From assembly GCA_024291935.2 (NCBI GenBank), contig CM044316.1, positions 76,400,501 through 76,464,500 of the forward strand: 64,000 nt of DNA, read 5' to 3'. The position numbers and the translations under genes are program-made. The DNA comes from Okapia johnstoni. Its lineage: Eukaryota > Chordata > Mammalia > Artiodactyla > Giraffidae. Below are positions 22,541 through 34,558 of this stretch, piece by piece; positions within the stretch are counted from its first letter, which is position 1, and each line of letters starts with the position of its first letter. The notes below the pieces were generated by a model. The model made no database searches. It saw nothing but the letters and a program-made list of their open reading frames with translations, and was not told the DNA's origin.

Positions 22541-22938
22541 TTCTCTCATACATAAACAGACCAAGGAAGCTGAAAATTTTTGGGTGGCATTGAGATTTAT
22601 TTGCCCCATCATTCATTCAGTGGTTCAAACTATAGACTTTGCCAACTTCCACATATGCCTTCCAAGATCATCCTTTAGAAGTGAAATGGAAAGGAGTATG
22701 TAGGATCACATGGACTTGGTCTAAAAATGACACACCCACACTTTCTTTTAGATCCCATTGTCTAGAATTCAGTGGTATGGACATACCTAAAATCAAGGAA
22801 TGCTGGGTAATGTTTAGTGGTTTGTTCAGTAATAAAAGGTTGGAATGAACAGAGGTTAACCTGTGTCAAAAACTTCCACATATGCATGATTTGTAAACAA
22901 TTAAATTTTTAGCATTTTTATCTAGGCTCAAGGAGAAT
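22541..22938. other. Unclassified DNA
   Basis: Possibly another old retroelement (ACAGACCAAGGAAGCTGAAA block). A continuous open frame extends through here from the L1 but encodes no recognisable protein. Confidence 0.35.
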
Positions 22939-22939
22939 T

Positions 22940-22984
<45 letters not shown>
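22939..22984. repeat. (TA)n microsatellite
   Basis: About 21 TA dinucleotides in an uninterrupted run; likely polymorphic. Confidence 0.97.
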
Positions 22985-22987
<3 letters not shown>

Positions 22988-23072
22988 TATCAGTCTTTGT
23001 TCTCTAGAAAACCACAGAGATTATAGACGTTGGGATGTTAGAAGCACTCTACTTTATTCCTACTCTTCCTAA

Positions 23073-23090
23073 GGTGTGTGTGTGTGTGTG
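23073..23090. repeat. (GT)n microsatellite
   Basis: About nine GT units directly before an antisense Bov-A fragment. Confidence 0.9.
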
Positions 23091-23202
23091 TTAGTTTCTC
23101 AGTCCTGTCTGACTCCTTGCGACCCCGTGGACTGTAGACCTCCAAGCTCCTCTGTCCAGGCAAGAATACTGGCGTGGGTTGCCATTTCCTTCTCCATTCC
23201 TA
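23091..23202 (-). repeat. Bov-A fragment, antisense
   Basis: TTTCTCAGTCCTGTCTGACT through GGTTGCCATTTCCTTCTCC: one Bov-A body without a tRNA head. Confidence 0.88.
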
Positions 23203-23812
23203 AGGTGTAAGCTTTACTTTATGACAGATGGGGAGGAGGTCAGACTTAAAGTGTGAAATGTGTGTTCCTCAAGAGTGTCATTCTCTGTTGTGAGAAGGAC
23301 AGACCACCAGAGAGTACTGGTGCTTGCCTCAGATTGCAAACCTCCGAAAGTTGGTTCCTCTTCACTACCTTTTTAAAATCCATTCTTCCTACCCTTCTGT
23401 AATTAATGAATGTTTGTGTAAAGTATTTTAAGAATCGTGAAATCAATCATGAAATCATCCCTTGTGAGATCCGTCAGATTCTCTTTGTTTTGTGGCTCCT
23501 TTTGGTTTCTTTCAGTTGATAATAAGCGAGTCAAACCAAAGTTTTTTATGCAAGGAATTTCTATGAAACAATTCAAAGCCTTCACAACTTTTAGAGAGAA
23601 AATGAATACAATTTTTTAAAAATAATGTTAACCCCAACACATATCTTTATAAACTAAATACAGCATGTTGTCATAAGAATACAAGCAAACTGTGGGCTGT
23701 CTATACATTAAGATGATAACTGGAAACGAATTCACTTCTGCAACTATAGCTACTCTCTGTCTTTTGACTGTTCCAATTTTTAGACCCAAAAGTATATTGG
23801 ATTCAGAATTAG
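23203..23812. other. Unclassified intergenic DNA
   Basis: No gene or repeat recognised. Confidence 0.4.
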
Positions 23813-23814
23813 AA

Positions 23815-23965
23815 GACAGTTCTAGTTCCTATTCTGCCACTCAGTAACTTGAATTTTGGCAACCTGTTTTCTCTCTGTAATTTATTCATCTGTAAAATGG
23901 GGATAACAAGAACTGCTGTGCCTCACCAGGATGTTACAAGGTAGAAATGAAATACAATATGCAAC
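23815..23965 (+). repeat. MIR SINE, sense
   Basis: TCCTATTCTGCCACTCAGTA and TTCATCTGTAAAATGGGGAT are MIR core blocks in the right order. Confidence 0.8.
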
Positions 23966-25315
23966 AACTTTTATATCACTATACAGGTTACATTTTTACA
24001 TGATCACTAATGGTCTTAAGATCAGAGTGACAAGAATCAGACCCAGGGTGTTTTCTTACTTCTGACATTACCTCATGCTCTTGGCCATGGTTGTTGACCT
24101 TCAGGGCATTGTGCCAGAGATACCTTTTTGTGTTTTTATTCCGTTCCTGGTTTCCTGCTAGGATATGTTTTTTTACTTCTGTTTTTTTATGCAAAATTTC
24201 ATTCTTCAGCAAATGCACCTCAGTTGATTATGGTTTTTATTTTTACACAACCAGAGCTCTGTCATTTATAAGTCCATTTTATTAAATATAAAAATAAATT
24301 CATTTCAAAATGATTAAATAATTTTAAAAGACCAATACAAATCCTCCAAAGATTTTCATGAAAAAAAGGAAATTCATTGCTATATCTTAATTATAAAAAA
24401 ATTTTGACAAAAGTGGTTAATATGAAAAGAAACATTATAATGAAGGAAACAACTAAATTTCATATGATCAGTGATAACACATAAAAATATGTACATATAT
24501 CTAATTATTTATTATAATGTGGAAAAGTATTTTAAAAAACAGTAAGTTTTCCATGCGCACAAATGTTCCTTTATTTTCAGATCACTGCTGCAAAGTTACT
24601 GGTTTACTCAGACTTTCCCTAGGAAACAGTCACCATCTGCCTGATTAGTCTGTTTCCTTGGTATCCTGCCCATTCTCGCTATTTAAGTTTCTGCTCTATT
24701 TCGAGAAATGCACTCATTAGGATGGTCACATCTGTTATCATTTGAAAAGAAGTATGCATATTCAAAAAACAAAATAGAACCTTGATATTTTATTAACTAT
24801 AAACAGGAAACGTCTCTTTTCAACTATCTTACTCCTAAATGCTAACAAAGGATAGTTTGATCTTTAAGGTCCCGCTCTCATATTCCATGAACCTGAAATA
24901 AAAAAGGAGGGCTCAGATAGTAAAATGACAACTCACACATTTTCATTATGTGCCTACCCAGAAGCACATTAAAAATGCCATCTATTAAAATTAGTTGACT
25001 GAATATTAGCATAGGATAACAAGTAAAACAGGAATATTTTCCTGTTCTTATGACTATTTATATCTGGCTGTATCCTAAAACTGAAATAGTAACATACTAG
25101 AATCTTACATATATATGTAAGTATACACACATGAAACAAAATACTCATTATTACAAACTTCATACTCATCACCCTAAGATCAGTGGGAGGTCTCCGACCA
25201 CTGTCAGGATTCATGCCTAAATGAACAATCATTCAAGAGATAACAAAACCAACAACATTACTTTACTCACGCTAATAGCTGTTATAGCACTGTTGTTTAG
25301 TTGCTAACGACACTG
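23966..25315. other. Unclassified AT-rich intergenic DNA
   Basis: About 1.35 kb with no gene, RNA gene or nameable repeat. Confidence 0.45.
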
Positions 25316-25319
25316 TTAA

Positions 25320-25910
25320 AATTAAAAACAGACAATATCAAGTGCTGGTGAGGATGTGGAACAACTGGATCACGTATATGCTGTTGAGAGTGTAAATTGG
25401 AACAACCACTTTAGAAATGTTTGGCAGCATCTACTAAAGCTGAATATATGCGTACCGTATGTTCTAGGAATTCCATCCCTTGCTATAAACTCAACAGAAA
25501 TGTAAATATATGTTCAACACGAGTAAAATGCCTATCAGAAGACTAATTATAACAGCCAGAAACTGGAAACAAGCCAAATGTCCATCTACAGTGGAACAGA
25601 TAATTGTATGTTCACACCATGGAACACTAATGGCAATAAAAATAAATGAACTACAACTACAACGACATAAATGAACATCACAAACAAAATGCTGAGTGAA
25701 AGAATCCAGACATCAAAGAGAATGTGCTGTATGAGTCTATTGATACAAGTTTCAAACAGGCAAAATGAATCTGTGGTATTGGATTCAAGTTAATGGTTAC
25801 CACTGGGAAAGGAGTGTAGGAACTGGAAACAGGTTTTGGAGATTCTGTCATTGTTCTATTTACTGACCTTGTTACTGACTACGCAGGAGTGCTCATCCTG
25901 TGAAGTCAAT
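25320..25910 (+). repeat. Old L1 3' end, sense
   Basis: GGTGAGGATGTGGAACAACT, the CAAGCCAAATGTCCATCTAC block and a TGGTTACCACTGGGAAAGGA block match the distal ORF2/3' UTR of an old mammalian L1. Frames are broken. Confidence 0.7.
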
Positions 25911-25930
25911 GTAGCAGTAGTTATTTGTAT

Positions 25931-26153
25931 GAGTTTGTGCATGCTAAGTCACTTTAGTCATGTCCAACTCGTGACTCCATAGACCGTAGCTCACCAGGCT
26001 CCTCAGTCCATGGGATTCACCAGGCAAGTATATTGGAGTGGGTTGCCATGCTCTTCTCCAGGGAATCTTTCCAACCCAGGGATCGAACCTACATCTCTTG
26101 CGGCTCCTGCAGTGCAGTTGAAATCTTTACCACTGAGCCGCCAGGGAAGCCCC
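25931..26153 (-). repeat. Bov-tA SINE, antisense, with target-site duplication
   Basis: Bov-A body and tRNA-like head in antisense, bounded by a perfect 12-bp duplication AGTTATTTGTAT at 25919-25930 and 26154-26165. Confidence 0.95.
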
Positions 26154-26865
26154 AGTTATTTGTATACCTCCGTGTATATAAGTCAGTAATACCTTATTAT
26201 AAAGCAAAACTAAAACATTGTCCATCTCACCACCAAAAAAACCTTAACAGAATAGCACTTCACTTACCTGTCTCTGTGTACCTGAAAATGTAGAATAACT
26301 GAAAACTTACAATTCAAAGTTTGTTAAGCTGGGAAATGCAAATCAAAACCACAATATCATTAGCAGGGCTATCATGAAAAAGAACACAAAGAACAAATGT
26401 TGGTGAAGATGTGGAGAAAAGGGAACCTTCATACACTATTGATGGGAGGAACATAAATTGATGCAGCCACTGTGGAAAATATTACAGACGTCTCTCAAAA
26501 AACTAAAGATAGAATTACTGTGTAACCCAACAATTCCATTCCTAAGTATGTATCCCCTAAAATCAAACCAAAAAACTCCCACTAATTTAAAGAGATATAT
26601 GCACTCCAGTGTTCATAGCAACATTATTTACAATTGCCAAGATACAGAAGCAATCTAAGCGTCCATCAACAGATAAGTGGATAAAGAAGATGTGGTACAT
26701 ATATACAATGGAATACTACACAGCCATTAAAAAAGAATGAACTTTTGCTATTTGTAACACCATGGATGGACTTGGAAGGCATTATGCTACATGAAACAAG
26801 ACAGACAAAGACAAATACTGTATGATATTACTTATACATGGAATATAAAATTAGTAAATATAAAA

Positions 26866-27050
26866 ATCCACCTGTCAATGGAGGAGCCACAGGAGATGCA
26901 CTTTCGATCCCAGGGTCAGAAAGATCCTCTGGAGGAGGAAATGGCAACCCATTCCAGTATTCTTGCCAGGATAATCCTATGAACAGAGGAGCCAAGGGGG
27001 CTACCGTCCATGGGGTCACAAAGAGTCAGACACAACTGAGCAACTGAGCA
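26866..27050 (+). repeat. Bov-tA SINE nested in L1
   Basis: Partial tRNA-like head (CCACCTGTCAATGGAGGAGC) plus a complete Bov-A body. Confidence 0.88.
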
Positions 27051-27295
27051 TGCAAGAGTGAATATAATAAAAAAGAAACAAACTCACTAATATAGAGAAT
27101 GAACTAGTAGTTGTCAATGAGGAGCTGAAAGTGGAGAGGAAAAATATAGAGTAGGGTATTAAGAGGTATTATACAAACTATTAGGTATAAAATAAGATAC
27201 AAGGGAATATTGTACAGCACAGGGGATATAGCTAATAGTTTATAATAACTACAGTGGGGTGTAACCTTTAAAAATTGTGTAACACTATATTGTAT

Positions 27296-28345
27296 CAGTC
27301 AGTCAGTTCAGGCACTCAGTTGTGTCCGACTCCTTGCGACCCCATGAATTGCAGCATGGCAGGCCTCCCTGTCCATCACCAACTCCCGAAGTCCACCCAA
27401 ACTCATGTCCATTGAGTCGGTGATGCCATCAAGCCATCTCATCCTCTGTTGTCCCCTTCTCCTCCTGCCCCCAATCCTTTCCAGCATCAGGGTCTTTCCA
27501 ATGAGTCAACTCTTCGCATGATGTGGCCAAAGCATTGGAGTTTCAGCTTCAATGTCAGTCCTTCCAATGAACACCCAGGACTAATCTCATTTAGGATCGA
27601 CTGGTTGGATCTCCTTGCAGTCCAAGGGACTCTCAAGAGTCTTCTCCAACACGACAGTTCAAAAGCACCAATTCTTCGGCACTCAGCTTTCTTCACAGTC
27701 CAACTCTCACATCCATACATGACTACTGGAAAAACCATAGCCTTCACTAGATGGACCTTTGTTGGCAAAGTAATGTCTCCGCTTTTTAATATGCTGTCTA
27801 GGTTGGTCATAACTTTCTTTCCAAGGAGTAAGTGTCTTTTAATTTCATGGCTGCAGTCACCATCTGCAGTGAATTTGGAACCCAAAAAAACAAAGTCTAA
27901 CACTATTTCCACTGTTTCCCCATCTATTTCCAATGAAGTGATGGGACCAGATGCCATGATCTTAGTTTTTTGAATGTTGGGCTTTAAGCCAACGTTTCAC
28001 TCTCCTCTTTCACTTTCATCAAGAGGCTCTTTAGTTCTTTTTCACTTTCTGCCACAAGGGTGGTATCATCTGCATATCTGAGGTTATTGATATTTCTCCC
28101 AGCAATCTTGATTCCAGCTTGTGTTTCTTCCAGCCCAGCGTTTCTCATGATGTACTCTGCATATAAGTTAAATAAGCAGGGTGACAATATACAGCCTTGA
28201 CGTACTCCTTTTCCTGTTTGGAACCAGTCTGTTGTTCCATGTCCAGTTCTAACTGTTGCTTCCTGACCTGCATACAGGTATCTCAAGAGGCAGGTCAGGT
28301 GGTCTGGTATTCCCATCTCTTTCAGAATTTTCCACAGTTTATTGT
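27296..28345 (-). mobile_element. BovB LINE, antisense, RT C-terminal half
   Basis: The antisense 3' end starts near CAGTCAGTCAGTTCAGGCAC and the element is truncated upstream inside the reverse-transcriptase gene. On the minus strand the pieces 27984-28385 and 27487-27957 encode a GVRQGCILSP motif (RT motif B) and a YADD box (motif C), and then the C-terminal region. A frameshift near 27970-27985 separates them. Confidence 0.92.
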
Positions 28346-28410
28346 GATTGCTTATATAGTGTTGTATATCAACTATATACTTCAATAAAAATAATAAAAA
28401 TAAAATATAC

Positions 28411-28925
28411 TTGATAAAGAATTATTAGAAAATTTTTAAAAAGATTGTTAAGCCTATTGCTAAACTTTAGGTAAAACTATACAAGTACTACATATTCATT
28501 TGAATAAAAAACATGCTAGTAATATATAGATATTACACACAGATGCACAGTTTCATTCTTTTGTAGTACCAAAGGTAATTATTTATAATTAATCAATATC
28601 TGGACATTAATTTATACTTTAAACACGTGACTAAGAATGTTATCAAATTATGTGATTAACAAAGATTGAGGAGGAGGTTTGGTTTGTCAGTGATAATTAA
28701 TCTTCTAATTGGATGTTCTAAAACATTAAAATGATAGTATTCCAGAAGTGATTCGACTACTAATTTATGCCAGGGGCCATTCAAGTCTAAGGTTTGAATA
28801 ATTAAGAACAAAGAATTACATAAACCAGGGTCATCCGTGTGTTAAAATTTCAAAAAATAGGACGTGACACTAATATTTAATGTGCAAGATAAAGCAGCAA
28901 GTGAATTATAATAAAGTTATAGGTG
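28411..28925. other. Unclassified AT-rich DNA
   Basis: No gene or nameable repeat. Confidence 0.4.
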
Positions 28926-28927
28926 CC

Positions 28928-29440
28928 ATGTTAGTTTTCTATTGTTGCATAAGGAATTGTCACAAATTTTGCAGCTTAAAAAGGGCACAGACTGACTTGT
29001 CATGGTTTCCGTTGGTCAGGAGTCCAGGTAGGAGTTAACTGCATCCTCAACTCAGGCTCTGCCCAGGCTGAAATCACAGGGGCAGCTGGAGCTCTGATCA
29101 CATCTGAAGCTCTGGAGTCCTCTTCCAAACTCACTGGTTATTGGCAGAACTCATTATCTTGCCATTGCAGGACCAAGTTCCCAGGTTTTTACCTAGCTGT
29201 CAGCTGGGATCTGTTCTTGGCTTCTGGTGGCTCTCCACCATTCCCTGCTGCTTGGCTGTCTCCATTATACGGCAATTCTTCAAGGTCAAAAGGAGAATTT
29301 GTCCCTTCAGTCAGCTTCGGTGGAGTCGTATGTAACGTAACCTAATAAAGGGAGTGACTACTCGGCCATATTCATAGGTCCTGTCCATACGCAAAAGGAG
29401 CGTCTGTAGACCAAGGAGTGTGGTTACTAAGGGTCATTTT
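28928..29440 (-). repeat. Old LTR-like repeat (MaLR-type), antisense
   Basis: GTTAGTTTTCTATTGTTGCA followed by a GCAGCTTAAAAAGGGCACAG block and the CATATTCATAGGTCCTGTCC block resemble antisense MLT-type LTRs. The family is not settled. Confidence 0.4.
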
Positions 29441-29603
29441 AGAATTCTGCTCACACAGGTGCATGTTAATCATATATGAATTTCCTACATGAGAAACACA
29501 TTTAATGAATTTAAAAAACCTCTCTGTTACAAGGTGAAGATTAGAAAGGAATGGGAGAGATACATTTAAGGAAGGAGGAAGAGGAGGAGAAATTGTGATG
29601 GTT

Positions 29604-30074
29604 TGCCAACAAGGTCCATCTAGTCAAAGCTATGGTTTTTCCAGTGGTCATGTATGGATGTGAGAGTTGGACTATAAAGAAAGCTGAGCGCCAAGGAATT
29701 GATGCTTTTGAACCGTGGTGTTGGAGAAGACTCTTGAGAGTCCCTTGAACTGCAAGGAGATCCAACCAGTCCATCCTAAAGGAAATCAGTCCTGAATGTC
29801 CATTGGAAGGACTGATGTTGAAGCTGAAACTCCAATACTTTGGCCACCTGATGCAAAGAGCTGGCTCATTTGAAAAGACCCTAATGCTGGGAACGATTGA
29901 GGGCAGGAGGAGAAGGGGACGACAGAGGATGAGATGGTTGGATGGCATCATTGACTCAATGGACATGAGTTTAGTAAACTCCGGGAGTTGGTGATGGACA
30001 GGGAGGCCTGGCGTGCTGCAGTTCATAGGGTTGCAAAGAGTCAGACATGACTGAGTGACTGAACTGAACTGAAT
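29604..30074 (+). mobile_element. BovB LINE, 3' end, sense
   Basis: About 470 bases of the RT C-terminus and 3' end, from CAACAAGGTCCATCTAGTCA to a GACTGAACTGAACTGAA tail. Heavily 5'-truncated. Confidence 0.92.
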
Positions 30075-30590
30075 TTAAAAATACATAAGCAAAACAACAT
30101 AAATGTGAAATAATAGAAATTTAACATTATAATCCCAAAGTACCATGTACAATTTTAAAGTGGAAAGAAACCATTTGGGTTACCAATATTTATACTTTTT
30201 ATCCTAAAATAGCTCATCTTAAGAGAAATAACTCATACAAGGATGTTATTGAATTTTCCTAATCTCCTACAAAAAGGGTTGCTCTAGAGATCATTTGAAA
30301 AAAGACAGGAAGAATTTTTTGTAGCTAACACATCTGTGAAACATAAACTGTCATTGAATTTGTTTAATAACTTCAAGCATTTTATATATATCCACAAGCA
30401 TTTACACATATCCTAGAGCTTAAATTGTATTCAGCATTTCTAAATTAAAATGCAGCATTTTCTTCCCTGAAATTCCTGTTCTTTCCGGATTGGTCTATTT
30501 CCATTCATGGCATCACCATCCCCCTAGTCACTAATAATAGAAACTTCAAGTCATCTTACATGCCCTTCCCTAACTTATTCACATAACAAA
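30075..30590. other. Unclassified AT-rich DNA
   Basis: No gene or nameable repeat. Confidence 0.4.
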
Positions 30591-30594
30591 TAGT

Positions 30595-31000
30595 GTCACT
30601 AAGTTATATTATTCCCCTTATTCATTAAATAAACATTTAGCAAGGACTGGCTGTCTTTCGGCACCATGCCAGGCACCAAAGCTGTCACAATGAGTAAATC
30701 ATAACTCCTGTTTCTAGGAAGGACCACAAGGCCCAGTATAGTAGCTTTTCAATGTTTTCTTTAATTTCCATTGTCACTGCACTTGCTTTATGTCGAAAGC
30801 CTCCTAAATACTTGTCTCACCTCTAAATTCTCCTTATGCTTGCTTTGTCCTACATACTGCTGCCAGATGAATAATTCACTCATTCAGTGGCACTTCTGTT
30901 AGACACTTGTCTACGTGCTAAGACTACAGCAGTAAACAAGACGGCCAAAGTCTCTGCCTTCAGGGAGCTGCGTCGCTAGACACTAGCTCAAGTAGGAAGA
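30595..31000 (-). repeat. L2-type fragments, antisense
   Basis: CATTAAATAAACATTTAGCA with the CACCATGCCAGGCACCAAAG block, and again CAGCAGTAAACAAGACGGCC with GCCTTCAGGGAGCTGC, are antisense L2 3'-end blocks. Two fragments may be present. Confidence 0.5.
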
Positions 31001-31427
31001 TACGTATGTCAAAGAGTGTATCGTACAATATCAAGGAGCCACAATTATTCTATAGAGCCTCCTTCACTGTGTCACTCTGTCTCAATCTTCATCTGCATTT
31101 AATGCTTAAAAAAAAAAATCAGTCCTTAACTTTTTGGGCCTTCCTCGATGTGCTTTTTTCTCCTTTTCAATGCTTTTTTTTTTTTTTTAAATAACAAATC
31201 ATCCCTTTCATGAGGCTAGCCTTCTCAGTTCTTTGTTTTACAGCTTGCATGCCCGTGCCTATATTTCTTCTCTCTTCTGGCCTCCTTCTTCCTTCTACCT
31301 GACTCTATCTAAGCATTCTCTCATTCACTGACTGATTCAACCCAAGACATTTTGCCTCTTCTGACCTACCCATAGTATTAAAGTTCATATTTTCTGGTAT
31401 TATCGTTAGTTGCTTTTTTGCAATTGT
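31001..31427. other. Unclassified DNA with a poly(T) tract
   Basis: Contains a T-run near 31178-31189. No gene recognised. Confidence 0.4.
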
Positions 31428-31439
31428 ATATGTGTCTCA

Positions 31440-33108
31440 GCTGGAATTCCATCACCTCCACTAGCTTTGTTTGTAGTGATGCTTTCTAAGGCCCACTTGA
31501 CTTCACATTCCAGGATGTCTGGCTCTAGGTGAGTGATCACACCATCGTGATTATCTGGGTCGTGAACATCTTTTTTGTACAGTTCTTCTGTGTATTCTTG
31601 CCACCTCTTCTTAATATCTTCTGCTTCTGTTAGGTCCATACCATTTCTGTCCTTTATTGAGCCCATCTTTTCATGAAATGTCCCCTTTGTATCTCTAATT
31701 TTCTTGAAGAGATCTCTAGTCTTTCCCATTCTGTTGTTTTCCTCTATTTCTTTGCACTGATCGCTGAGGAAGACTTTCTTATCTCTCCTTGACTATTCTT
31801 TGGAACTCTGCATTCAAATGGGAATATCTTTCCTTTTCTCCTTTGCTTTTTGCTTCTCTTCACAGCTATTTGTAAGGCCTCCTCAGACAGCCATTTTGCT
31901 TTCTTGCATTTCTTTTCCATGGGGATGGTCTTGATCCCTGTCTCCTGTATAATGTCACGAACCTCCATCCATAGTTCATCAGGCAGTCTGTCTATCGGAT
32001 CTAGTCCCGATATCTATTTCTCACTTCCACTGTGTAATCATAAGGGATTTGATCTAGATCATACCTGAGTGGTCTAGTGGTTTTCCCTACTTTCTTCAGT
32101 TTAAGTCTGAATTTGGAAATAAGGAGTTCATGATCTGAGCCACAGTCAGCTCCCAGTCTTGTTTTTGCTGACTGTATAGAGCTTCTCCATCTTTGGCTGC
32201 AAAGAATATAATCAGTCTGATTTCGGTGTTGACTATCTGGTGATGTCCATGTGTAGAGTCTTCTCTTGTTTTGTTGGAAGAGGGTGTTTGCTATGACCAG
32301 TGCGTTCTCTTGGCAAAACTCTATTAGCTCTTGCCCTGCTTCATTCTGTACTCCAAGGCCAAATTTGCCTGTTACTCCAGGTGTTTCTTGACTTCCTACT
32401 TTTGCATTCCAGTTCCTTATAATGAAAAGGACATCTTTTTTGGGTGTTAGTTCTAGAAGGTCTTGTAGGTCTTCATAGAACCGTTCAACTTCAGCTTCTT
32501 CAGCATTACTGGTCAGGGCATAAACTTGGATTACTGTGATATTGAATGGTTTGCCTTGGAAACGAACAAAGATCATTCTGTCGTTTTTGAGACTGCATCC
32601 AAGCACTGTAGTTTGGACTCTTCTGTGGGCTGTGATGGCTACTCCATTTCTTCTAAGGAATTCTTGCCCACAGTAGTAGATATAATGGTCATCTGAATTA
32701 AATTCGCCCATTCCAGTCCATTTTAGTTCACTGATTCCTAGAATGTCGATGTTCGCTCTTGCCACTCCTGTTTGACCACTTCCAATTTGCCTTGATTCAT
32801 GGACCTAACATTCCAGGTTCCTATGCAGTATTGCTCTTTACAACATTGGACCTTGCTTCTATCACCAGTCACATCCACAAGTGGGTATTGGTTTTGCTTT
32901 GGCTGCATCCCTTCATGCTTTCTGGAGTTATTTCTCCACTGATCTCCAGTAGCATATTGGGCACCTACCGACCTGGGCAGTTCCTCTTTCAGTGTCCTAT
33001 CATTTTGCCTTTTCATAGTATTCATGGGGGTCTCAAGGCAAGAATACTGAAGTGGTTTGCCGTGGGGTTGCAAAGAGTCAGACACGACTGAGTGACAGAA
33101 CTGAACTG
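31440..33108 (-). mobile_element. BovB LINE with 5' inversion (twin-primed insertion)
   Basis: The region up to about 33061 is BovB in antisense: the start of the RT region, the endonuclease domain, and the 5' region with the ATGTTGTAAAGAGCAATACT-type block. It is joined at about 33062 to some 47 bases of BovB 3' end in sense orientation (GGGTTGCAAAGAGTCAGACA to GAACTGAACTGA). The whole is bounded by ATATGTGTCTCA (31428-31439) and ATACGTGTCTCA (33109-33120), an 11/12 target-site duplication. Inverted 5' segment plus sense 3' tail between one duplication is the signature of twin priming. Confidence 0.88.
32001..32765 (-). pseudogene. BovB apurinic-type endonuclease domain, open but altered
   Basis: A 254-codon frame encodes the exonuclease-endonuclease-phosphatase fold of the BovB polyprotein, whose role is to nick target DNA for target-primed reverse transcription. 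Visible motifs are ILGISELKWTGMG near the start, DYILCSQ near residue 185 and GSDHELL near residue 210. The catalytic GDxN motif reads RNWN here, so a key Asp is lost. The frame is separated from the upstream piece (32738-33121) by a frameshift just before its start. It is not a host gene. Confidence 0.8.
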
Positions 33109-33120
33109 ATACGTGTCTCA

Positions 33121-33555
33121 TATTTCTACCAGGTCCCCCTGCTCCTTGAGGCTAAAACTGTTTCTTTCATGTCTCAATATCTTTAATACTAATTTTAATG
33201 AAACTAGAAATGAACTATTCTCTCTTTCAGAATTAATCCCTTATTCAATACATAGTCCCTTTAGACAGCAGTCATTGTCAGATAATTAAATCATTTATGT
33301 ATAATTTTTCCTCAGAAAAAATGGAAGGGTACTTCATGTAAAAAAATTAATTGTAAAAATTAATTTTGCATTGTAATCACTAATACAAAAGTAAGAAGGT
33401 TGTGGGGAAAAAGTCCTGACAACTTCCTGTACAAAGTCTATAAAAGTAACAAGACTTCTGTATCCAATCTATTTTCATATTCTGCAGAGTGCATTCTTTC
33501 CAAAACTTTGTCATCTCCAGAGCACCATCACTTTGATGTCCTAGTCACTCATTGT
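33121..33555. other. Unclassified DNA
   Basis: No gene or nameable repeat. Confidence 0.4.
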
Positions 33556-33665
33556 GTCATATCTATATTGAGCACTAACTATGCTCTAGGCATTGTACTG
33601 AGCATTTTGTAAATATTGTCTTCAAACCTTACCCCTGTCCTAAGGTAGCCACTATTCCCCAGCTC
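33556..33665 (-). repeat. MIR fragment, antisense
   Basis: TATTGAGCACTAACTATGCT, CATTGTACTGAGCATTTTGT and the TAGCCACTATTCCCC block follow MIR in antisense. Confidence 0.7.
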
Positions 33666-34510
33666 ACATAAAGACAGCCTTCCATTTCCAGCACTACAGC
33701 ATTCTATATCTGAAAAATCCTCCAAAATAACACAACAAAAAATGCTTGATAAATTATAAGAAATCTCCTTTTGAACACATAACTGAGCTTACAAGAAAGC
33801 ACAGGAAATTGACCTAGAGGTCAAATGTGAAGAGGAAATTAAAAACTAGAGCTTAAAGTGTGAACTGATGGTGGGTTGTCTGAGGGAGGGCACAGGAGGG
33901 GTCCTCACTTGCTATAAGCATAGATATGAAGGGGGCACAACTTGGGTCAGGTAGGGTGGGGGGTGGTTAGAACTGAAACCCTCTGCAAAAAGGTAGACTC
34001 ACTGCCACTCAGGGAAAGGGCGACATAGAAAAAATAAACCCAGTGTACTAGGCGACAGAAAGGCATGTCATCGCCCTGCATTCTGGATGAGAAAACAGTC
34101 TCCCCAGAATTTACCTCAGAGCAGCTCTCAGATTTGAGATTAGATGTTTCACTCTCTGCAGAGCCTGGAAACTTTTGAGCCAAGAAATTCCCAGCCTCAG
34201 TGCCCACTCCCTGCCTCTTATTTATCTAAGGCCTGCTCTCTTCTCCCTGTGTGTCCATTAATATCAAAGCTAATAATACACATAGGGAGTTTGCAGAAGC
34301 AAACGCCAAATCAGTCTGTAAAATGATTTCTCTATCCTTGGCAATATTTTTTTTGATTTGGAATTGATTTTATTTGGGTATTTCTAGGGCCACTCCAACT
34401 TTCTTTTCCTTTGGTTAGTGTTGGCATTGTATATTTTTTCTATCCTTTTCCCTTAAAACTATCTTGTTGTTTAAAGGGGGCTTCTTGGAGATAGTGGATA
34501 GCTGTGTCCC
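33666..34510. other. Unclassified intergenic DNA
   Basis: About 850 bases, G-rich around 33870-33970. Short open frames only; no gene or repeat recognised. Confidence 0.45.
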
Positions 34511-34511
34511 T

Positions 34512-34558
34512 GTGTGTGCTCAGTCCCTTCAGTTGTGTCTGACTCTTTGAGACCCTAG
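34512..34558 (-). repeat. Short Bov-A fragment, antisense
   Basis: TGTGCTCAGTCCCTTCAGTT with TGTCTGACTCTTTGAGACCC: the 3' end of a Bov-A unit. Confidence 0.75.

Larger units (their letters stand above)
26321..28410 (+). repeat. L1 3' region, sense, interrupted by Bov-tA and BovB
   Basis: The left part reads GGGAAATGCAAATCAAAACC, then the TGGATAAAGAAGATGTGGTA block and TATATACAATGGAATACTAC, all typical of distal L1 ORF2 and 3' UTR. The 3' end resumes after the BovB with TTGTATATCAACTATATACT and AATAAAAATAATAAAAATAA, so a single L1 end was split by two younger insertions. Confidence 0.85.

Noticed and set aside
22248..22703. 151-codon open frame
   Set aside because: Most of it is antisense L1 3' sequence, continuing by chance into unclassified DNA.
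27449..27973. 174-codon plus-strand frame, with similar ones at 41268-42011 (minus) and 44820-45314 (plus)
   Set aside because: They are reverse-strand shadows of the BovB RT C-terminal region and recur in every BovB copy.
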